From BS750m-G57 sp964392945 (GTDB lineage: Bacteria > Planctomycetota > Phycisphaerae > SM23-33), in contig CAYMSH010000257.1 of assembly GCA_964392945.1 (NCBI GenBank), positions 1-9,321 of the forward strand: DNA of 9,321 bases. Direction: 5' to 3'. Made by a program: the position numbers and the translations under genes. The notes below the pieces were generated by a model. That model worked only from the letters and a program-made list of their open reading frames with translations, was not told the DNA's origin and did no database searches. Positions 1-9,000 of this stretch are shown here, piece by piece (positions within the stretch are counted from its first letter, which is position 1; the number at the start of each line of letters is the position of its first letter).

Positions 1-96
1 ATCGCCCTCATCTGGTGACTGGAGATCAGACGTCTGGTGTTCAGATCTATCTACACTAACCTGCGATATCGGATTCTCAACCGTCGGGGCGTCGTT
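1..96 (-). other. Start of a further repeat, cut by the window edge (residues 3034-3065)
   Basis: After NDAPTVENPISQVSVD the sequence leaves the previous repeat's pattern: where the earlier copy has DEDDSN, this one has RSEHQTSDLQSPDEGD. The frame stays open to base 1, so this is either a diverged repeat with a longer loop or the beginning of a different module. The sequence ends before this can be decided. Confidence 0.5.
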
Positions 97-3000
97 GACC
101 GGGTTGACGGTGACGACGAACGTGTCGTCAACATACTTACCGCCGGAATCGGTCGCACGGATCGTAATACTGGCCGCACCGTTGCCGTCAGGCGTATAGG
201 ACAGCGTCAAGCTGTCGCCGACAAGGCTCGTTCCAACCAGCCCGGGATTACTATTGGACTGCACCGTCAGTGTCAGAGCCGGCGATTCGACATCGCTGAA
301 CACATTCGAAAGATCCAGCACTGTATTCGAATCGTCTTCATCAACCGTCACATCTGCGATGGGGTTGTCCACAGTCGGCGTATTGTTGGTCGTTTCGACC
401 CACGGCGAGAGACGAATTCCAGGGATCGGGCCTTCGAATGTCGAGTCGGGCAGTTCCCATGCAACTGCGAGGTTGTCCCCGCCTCCGCCTTCCTTCTGAA
501 CGGCCTCGATGTAATATCTCTGGCCTGCAACCAGCGGAATCTCCACAGATTCCTGCGAGGCGTTGTTAAACCACTGCCGCGAACCGGTCCAGCCGGTGAT
601 GTAGGAGATCACTACAACATTGGCGGGATCCTCGTCAGTCGAGAGTCGTAGTTCGCTGGCGTCGTCGCTGGCGATCCAGAAGGTGTAGTTTCCGGTCTCC
701 GGCGGGTGGATGTATCCTCTCATCCGCGTACCGTAGTTATCGGCCCAGTTAGTGGGCGCTTCAAAGCTTGTCGGGAGATTCCAACCGCTGGGGTTGTCGG
801 GATAGTTGGCGTTATTCAGGAAATCGTTGAGTCCGCCGCTTATACCGAGCCACCATTCCCGAAGGATAGTTCCCTCGCCTACCGGCATGTAGACAAGCTG
901 CACTTGCGTATTCGGGGTGATCGAATCGCCAAGGAGGTCTTCTACGTTATTGACAGTAAACGTATAGGTCTGGCTGCTGACCAATGCAGGCGTAACTACC
1001 AGCGAAACGGTCCGCAGATCTCCGCCGAGAGTAGCCGAGGTAATGCTCACACCGTTATCCGCGGCGTAGTTGCCGATGGTCTCGGCGGTAGTCTCATCGA
1101 GATCAGCACTGAACAGCAGGTCGACATGCGTAGCATCAATCGCTTCGATCGACACAATTGTCACCGCTTCGACAACCGAGAGATTCACAGTAGCCGGCAG
1201 TCCGTACACGTCGCCGTCGTAGGCTCGATACGTGAAGCTGTCGGGACCGAGATAACCCGGGGTCGGGGTGTAGACGAACGAACCGTCTGACGCCAGAGCC
1301 AGCACGCCGTGCGAAACGTCGCTGACCAGGTCTGCGGTGATCGCGGCCGGGCCCGGATCGGGGTCGAAGTCGTTAAGCAGCACTCCGCTTGCAGGAACAG
1401 TAAGCGTGCGGTTTACAACGGCGTCGTAGTTGTCTTCGACCGCAAACGGCTTGGGATCAACGAGTGATATGATCTCTGGCTGCGACAAAGCAGCACCATA
1501 GATCCGCACATCGTCCATCAGTCCGGACCATGAAGAGTTGCCGTCTCTGGGACCGCGCCCTAGGAACAGGCGCTGGGTGTCTTTGATCGTTCCGCTGACA
1601 ATATTGCTCTTCCAACCGGGCGTGAGTTCATAACCGTCGATATAGACCTTAATATCCTCGCCGGAGGCCCAGGTCATGGCCACATGCACCCAATCAGTGG
1701 TTTGCGTATTGGTCGGGGTCTCCCAGAATTGATTTCCGCCGGTGGCGCGAACGCCGGTTCTGTATCCGTTGGGCGCGTTGCTCTGGCTCTGCAGCGCCCC
1801 ATCGTGACGGAAACCGTATTCATCGCCAGTATTGGGTGATCGCAGCGTATACCATCCCATGTCGCTGCCGAGAGAGTCGGCCTTGATCCAGGCGGCGAAC
1901 GTGTATGCTCCCAGTCCGTTGATGTAGCTCTCGGCGTCTTCGTCCAGCAGGTAGCTCGTTGAACTGCCGTCAAACTGGTAGGCTCCGCCGCGTTGTCCCG
2001 AGGCGGTCCACTGCACGTCGGACGTAACCGTCATGTCGCGGTTGTTCGCAGTAAGATCGTGCGAGACTTCCCCACTGTCGACGTCGAATGTCCACCAGGC
2101 GAGCATATCGGCGTGGATTCCGCCATGAACGAACTGCATCGCCGCGCCGGGCTCGATAGTCTGTCCCTGCGTGTCTTCAACATTGATCACCGAAACGCGA
2201 TAGATCACGTTTTCGCCTAGCGTCTGGCCGAGCGTAAGCATGACCTCGTCGGCGCTGCCGGAGTTCCAGACCGCCGAGACAACGCTGATCGGGGCGCCGC
2301 CGAAATCGGTGACGCTGTAGTTGCCGATGAGCTCGGCCGTAGCTTCAGTAACATTCTTGCCGAAAGTCACCAGCAATTGCGTGGCGTTTATCGTTGCGGC
2401 GCTTTGGATGCTGACCAGCGGCGTGGCGGGCGAAGCGGCGCCAGTCGAGCCTTCGAAGTCATCGCCGTTTACGGCGGACACCGAATACGTGTAGCTCTGG
2501 GTCTGGTTTCGACCGGTGTCGCTGAAACTCGTAGTCGCGCTGGTTCCGATTTCGGTTCCGTCACGGTAGATCACGTAGTACGACACGCCTGATTCTGCGT
2601 CTGTCGAGGCGCCCCACGAGAGATCTATTTTCGTGCTGCTTACCGGCGTGGCGGTAACGCCTGTCGGCGCGGTCGGTATCGTATTGTCCACAAGACCGTC
2701 GCGATAAGGCGAGAGATTCGCTCCAGGGATCACATTGAATGATCCGGCGTCGAGTTTCCACGCCGCCGCCATGTGGTCTCCGCCGCCGCCCTCTTTATGG
2801 ATGGCCTCGATGTAATAAGTCTGCCCGGCCGACAAGTATATTGGATCGGATTGCTGGGACGACTGGGCCCCCCAGTTTCTCCAGCCCGTAGAACCGCTGA
2901 GGTACGAGACGCGAGTCATATTCGCCGGATCGGTGTCCGTTGAGAGATACAGTTCGCTCGAATCGTCACTGGCGATGGCGAACGTGTACATGCCGGAAAC

Positions 3001-6000
3001 TGTGGGATGCAGGTACCCGCGCATGCGGGTGCCGTAGTTGTCAGTGAAGCTCTGCGGAATCTCGAAGGAAGTTGGGTAGTTGCGACGCGTGGGATTGTCC
3101 GGATAGTTACCGTTGTTCTCGAGATCCGAAACAGCGCTGCCTCCGATACCAGTCCAGTATTCGCGAAGGATGCTTCCTTCGGCTATGCGGTATTCGAATC
3201 CGAGTTGCTGACCGTCAGGCATCAGCAGGCCGGAAATTGTCGATATCCCGTCAACCGTAACGGTATAGGCCTGGCCGATCGTCAGCGCGCCAACCGTAAG
3301 TTCGACGGTATTCGGAGCAGTCAGAACGGCCTGGGAAACCGCCCCGCCGCTGAACGTGTACTTGCCGGTATTTTCGGCCGAAGCTTCGACGAGCGCCTCG
3401 TTGAAGAGCAGACGCACTGTGGTGTCATTGGGAATCTCAACAAGCGCCGGTCCGGGAATAGTGATATTCGCCGCCGTGGAAAGCGCACTTTCGAACTGAT
3501 CGCTGTTAACCGCGGATACCTGGTAGGAGTATTCGGTCTTGAATGCAGCAGTCGTATCGCTGTAACTGGCAGTGGCGGAAGTACCTATGATAATGCCATC
3601 GCGATAGATCACATAGTAATCCACGCCGCTTTCGGTGTCTGTTGAGGCCGTCCAGCTCAGGTCAATCTGGGTTGGAGCCAGGGCCACCAGCGGGATGAGG
3701 TTCGTCGGAACCGTCGGAGCCGACGGGTCGATAAGAACGTTCGCCACTCCCGGCGTACCGCGATACGAGCCCGCGGACCAACTGGCCGGATCGTTTCCGT
3801 ACAGTTCGACCGGACCGGGCAGGCGATCGCGAATCATCGTGTACCCGTCGCCATCGGCCTCAACGGGCCAGGGCAGTTTGTCGTTGTAGTTAACGTAGTC
3901 AATGCGGTAATAAGGAATGAAGTATCCGGGCCCGGGGTCAGCCGCGCCGGCTCGCTGCAGCTTTACTGCATCGCCGGTGTTCGAAAGGCTGCCGGTGTAC
4001 TCGCCCAGCACGGTTATTCCGTTGCCGGCGATGTCGTATCTCTCGTCGAAGGCGTCGTAGTTGCGCACGATCACGACACGCTGGCCGGGAGCAATCGTCG
4101 CCGGACCGTTGGAGGTGTACCAGGAATCAAGCGTGGGATTATCGACCACCACGTCGGAGAAACCGGCGCGAACGAACTTCACATTGTCTGCAATCGTCCA
4201 GTTACCGGGATTATTCGTGCCCCGAGTCAGGACGACCTGCCCAGAGCCGTTGAAGTCGTAGAAACCCAACGATACCCAACCGTCGACATCGATGTAGCCG
4301 GGGCCCTCGTCGTCGAGTTCGGGCTTCTGATCGCGGACAACAACTGTTGTACCGCCATCATGCGTGATTGCGTATTGGGCCTGTCCGTCCAGTCCGCGTT
4401 CCAAACCGAGGGCGTCCAGAAGATCCCAGCGTGCGAACACTTCGTATGTGCCGAGTCCGCCGGTCAACGACGCATTCCACGTAGCCGTGGCGCCCGGTTC
4501 GAGCGTCCAGGACTCCTTATTGTCGCCGTCTGCGTCATACCAGCCGGCGGTGAATCCGATCCCGCTGCTGAGATAGTAATCGGTTACGGTAAGCGCCGAG
4601 CCCGAGGTGTTGTAGAGTTCAACGAATTCGAAGTCGTCGTCATTGGTGAAGCCCGCTGCGATCTCCGTGTCAGTCGCCGCCGGCGGGTGATACATTACCT
4701 CGTTTATCACCAGTTCCTCGAAATACGGGTCAGCGTTAGCCGAACCGAACGTGTGTGCGCTGAGGAACGTGAAGTCCGTTCCGCCGGTGCTCTTGGTGTG
4801 CACGCCGATCGATACGTTATTCGGGGACGCCCCGAAGTCCACATGCTCGCGATATCCGCCGGCCGCTCCGCCGGAATTCGAGGACAGATACAGATCCTCG
4901 CCATGTTCGCTCAGCAGGAAATCTCCGCCAAAGTGCGTATTGCCGTAGAACGTGGCGTATGCGCCCGGAGCAAGAGGAGCCATCGAGGGAATCTGGTAAC
5001 TCGCCAGGTCCCCAGAGTCATCGCTGAGCCACCAGCCGCTGATATCCACTGACGCAGTTCCGGCGTTATACAGCTCAATCGTGTCGTAGAAAGGCAGATC
5101 GCTATGAGCCAGTATTTCGTTAATGATGACTGAACCAGGCGTGGCCAAAACGTCGTCGTAACCAGGCGTTCCGCCCGGATCGGCGCTGGCGCGCCAGCCG
5201 GCTTTCTGGTCCCAAAGCGTATCGACGCCTTGCGGATCGCGTATGGTCAGGGAGAAGCCTTCACCGTCGGTCTGCTCGTACCACCCGTCTTTGTAGTTGA
5301 AGTCATGGATGATTCCGCCGACAGGCGATTCGAGTTCGACTTTCTCACCGCCATTGCTGAGTTGCGTGCCGCCGGTGATTCCCGAGCCGTATTCGCCTGC
5401 GATGACACCGCTGAAGCTTGTGTAACGAGACAGGAACGAAGCCTGGTTGCTCACCACTACGACATAGTCGCCTGGAGCGATGGAGATGTCGGGGAACGTA
5501 AATTCGATACCGTTGCTCAAACGAAGTCCGGCCAGCGGCAGCGTATCGCTCGCCGATATGTTCTTGATTTCAATATACTCGAAGTCGTCGCTGTCGTCGC
5601 CGACTTCACCGACCGTCGGATCAGACGGGTTGTACATGATCTCGGTTATGCGAATATCCGGCGCCAGATCTACATAGAACGTGGCCTCGTTCAGCGCGCT
5701 CCATTCACCGTTGTCGTATACTCTGGCCTTTACGTGCGTGCCTTCGTTAATCGCGATGCCTGCAGTGTACGCATCACCGGCATCCGGCGCCCCGCCGCCG
5801 ACAGGTCTCGGATCGCTTCCGTCAGTGGTGAAATATATGGAGCCGGCGGGCGCCGTTATCGTAAGTGCGTCGCCCAGGGCGACTGTTCCGCCGTGCTGGT
5901 AGGAGCCCTCGATGTTGAACGAAGGGGCATCGGTGTTCGGATAGAGCCCTGCGTTCTTGAGTTGCTGGAGTACTATTCCGGTTCGCTGCGGCATGTAAGT

Positions 6001-9000
6001 GTTGAGTATATAATCGCGTTCGTTTGTCCAGTCGTCCAGATCGTAAGCTGGCTCGCGGACCACGTCGCCCCAGCGTGCGGTCTCGCCCTTGACGGCCTGC
6101 TCGATAAGATCGGCCAGCGACTGGTACAGCGCGCCGGTGTTTTCCGGAGTGAGCACGCCGCCGTTGAACATGTGTCGGTGCACGTGATCGGCGTAACGCA
6201 TCTGGAACTCGGCGTTGTTCTTCAGGTAGCTGTACGGCTTGATCAGATAGTTGCTGGTAGTGGTGTCATTGACGGTGTTCTCATTCAGACCCGAACGCAT
6301 GTTGACAGTCCACTCGGCGTCCCACGAATAAGCCTTGAAGCCCGTGCTGTCGGGCCCGCGCATCCTGCCGGAGTACCAGTTGTGGCTGATCCAGTCGTTG
6401 TTTCCGCCAAACTGGTTCAGGAGCATGTAGTTAATGTATTGATCGATATCGAGATAGTCTTCGTACGCCGGATTGTTGGTCCCGTCGGGATTATTGCCCT
6501 GAATTCGCTGATACCAGACATCGTCGCCCAGATTCGCCGATTGGCTCATCAGGTAATTCCACGCCGTAGTCTGGCTCTCACCGGTGGGTTGCGTGGAGTT
6601 GATGCCGTCCCAGTTTTCCTTGTCGCCGCCGTAATAGCTGGCCGAGAACGACGGATCAGGGCGTTCCACGGGGTTGTACAGACCCCAGTACAGTCCGTTA
6701 ATGTACAGGTGCACGAACGTTCCGTGCCTGCCGGCGTCGCCCATGGCGTTTTGGAGCCGCCCGGCGAATTCGTCGCGAATGAACTGCGAAGGCGCTCCGC
6801 CCCAGACCCATGCGTCGTTGAAGTTCGAGCGGAGGATAATCGTGTCGAACTCATCAACCGCCCCTTCGCCAAACAACGGGAAGTCCAGCTTGGTCGGACC
6901 GTAGATTTCCTTAAAGAGGAAGCGGAATGAGTGCTTCTTGAAACCGGGGTTTCTGCCCACTCCGCCGTACATGCGGGCTCCGGCGTTGACCTGGAACTCA
7001 TCGCCTGTGTTCGGATCGAAGTACTCCAGCGATGCGGCGCGTTCCCAGGCTACGCCCTGTGCGTTGGGATTCGAATAGATCCCGCCGCTGCCGAACATGT
7101 CGTCATAGTCCATCACGATCGACATCGTGGGGATCGACATCAGATCGTCTTTCAGCGTATCTGCGTAAGTCGGATCGGTGATGATGTTCGGGTCCATCTC
7201 GTAGTCGGCGGGCTCAGAACCCCATGTCGGATCGAAGCCGGCCGGGTCGTCCGGCTGGTTTATAACATCGTCCAGGAAGATGTACGTCTGCGTGTCAATA
7301 TTCGTGGGCGCATGGTTGTCTTTGTAAGCTTTGGCCCTGACTGACGTAGTGGTGCTTATCGTAACCGGAGCGGTGTAGAGCGTACCGTTGGTGTCGCTGG
7401 GCTCCGAACCGTCAGTTGTATAGTAGATTTCAGCATCTACAGTGTCGCTGGTGATCTCCAGATCAAACGCCTCTTCGTAGAAGCCTCGATCGTGGCTGAA
7501 GCTGGTGTCTTCAACGTACAGCCAGTACTGGTCGGTATTCTCGGCTCCCGGGGTGCCGATTGCGAAGTAGTGCTCACCTAGTCCGGTATAGAGCACTTCA
7601 ACCAGTTCCGGCAGGATAAGCAGATCGCCGTCGCCAATGCCGTAGTTCAGGCCCTGGATGGCCAGGACATTATCACCGACGACCAGTTCTCCGATATGCG
7701 CCGTGGCGTCAACGTTGGACCACGTGGAGGCCTCGATGTCATTACGCTCGGCGGTCGCCGTGGAATTCCATTTTGAGTTGCTGGGCGCGTTCTGGCTGGA
7801 TATCTCCGTACCGTTGAGGTAGGCGACGTAGCCGTCGTCAAACTTCATCTTCAGCGTCAACGCTGTAATATCCGCCAATTCCTGCGCAGTTAGCGTGAAG
7901 GGTATGCGCACGTAAGCCGTTGTGGCTCCGGCGGCGTTCATTTCACTTTCGATATCGGTCTCGATTAGACTCGAGAAGGCTCCGCCACTCCCGCCGCCGT
8001 CGCTCCAAACCGCCAGCCCGCCATTGACCGTGTCGCCGACGAGATCGAATACGCCGCTATTGAAAGATGTATAGGAGCCTGGCGCGGCGAACAATTCAGC
8101 CGACGCCCCGCCGCCTCGTTCGTACCAGACCAGATTGAGTTGATAGTCGCCGGCCTGGGCGAAGTCAAACACGCCGATAGTGTCACTGGCGCCGCGCGGG
8201 GTCGCCCATGAAATCGTATCGCCTCCAAGCGGCGTCTGGGAATTATTCGTATCCGACACAGTGGCGCCGGAAATAGTCAACTCGAACCCGTCGTCGCTAT
8301 TAACGCCGAACGAGTATGAGCCGGCCAGCGGAATCGTAACCAGGGCCGTTGCCTCGACCGCGAAGTCCTCCGAAGGGCCCGTCAGCCCGGGAACCTGGCT
8401 TTCCAGATTGGAGTAGCGTCCGTGACTGTCACTGTTGAAGTAGTTGAAAACAGCAGCATTTTCCGAAGCGATTTCGTTACCGGGAACACCGACGACCTGA
8501 AGCGCAACAGACAGGTTACCTATCGACGTACCGGGTTGAGTATAGGTTTTCACTTCAAACCCGGGCACCAAGTCAGCGTAACCGATTCCGGTCTGCGCGT
8601 CGGTCCAGGACGTGTCGTTGTAGGCTATGCCGGTCCACGCTCCGGGGTTTCCCACGCCGATAAGATACTTGGCGTCCGCGCCTGAGGCCACAAACTCCGT
8701 TGTCGTGATGTCCTGGGCTATGCCGTAAGAGATGTCGGCGAACTGATCGGGGAAATTGGTGATATTGTGAACGACGAGCTGGGTGGGATCCGCCAGCACA
8801 ACATCCTCGTTGCCGTTTGAGGCCGACAGCTTGAAGTTGGTGTGATAGTACGTCCCGTCGTCGTACGGGTAGTCTATGTCGTCTTGGCCCGAGGCGAAGA
8901 CCACGAGATGTTCGCCAGGTCCAAGCACAATGTCAATCGGACCGCCTGTGGGGAACTCCCACTGGTCCACTTCGTTGTTGTCATCAGAAAGGAACCATCC

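Larger units (their letters stand above)
397..3726 (-). repeat. Duplicated FN3 / Ig-like / PA14 cassette
   Basis: Copy A is FN3 (3448-3726), Ig-like (3190-3441), PA14 (2701-3189). Copy B is FN3 (2416-2679), Ig-like (2125-2415), then LamG and cadherin-like (1168-2112), Ig-like (886-1167), PA14 (397-885). FN3 and PA14 copies are close in protein sequence, while the Ig-like units have diverged. The arrangement fits duplication of a three-domain cassette with LamG and cadherin-like modules placed into the second copy, though module shuffling from other genes cannot be excluded. Confidence 0.75.

Noticed and set aside
37..651. Open + strand frame of 204 codons, and similar ones at 706-1290, 3007-3645, 4360-5052 and 6931-7344
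   Set aside because: All share the codon-aligned antisense register of the giant gene, show no recognisable domains and lie over clear PA14, Ig-like, LTD or kinase coding sequence on the minus strand.
397..3189. PA14 copies as a CRISPR or short tandem DNA repeat
   Set aside because: The similarity is at protein-domain scale (about 490 bp each, 1.8 kb apart) with diverged DNA and no spacer structure.
4171..4548. Golvesin-like and PA14-like insertions as mobile elements (IS or intein)
   Set aside because: No terminal inverted repeats, no direct target duplications, no transposase, and no intein Cys/Ser junctions (no cysteine at all). They look like inherited domain insertions.
5230..6930. Open frame of 566 codons on the + strand across the kinase region
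   Set aside because: It is codon-aligned antisense to the real gene. Its stops correspond to TTA, CTA and TCA codons of that gene, which are rare, so it stays open by chance. It has Val/Arg-rich, domain-free protein sequence and no ribosome-binding site that I could see.
6549..7001. Open minus-strand frame of 150 codons inside the kinase region
   Set aside because: It is in a different frame from the CotH coding frame, with Ser/Thr/Arg-rich low-information protein. It is a shadow of the conserved domain.
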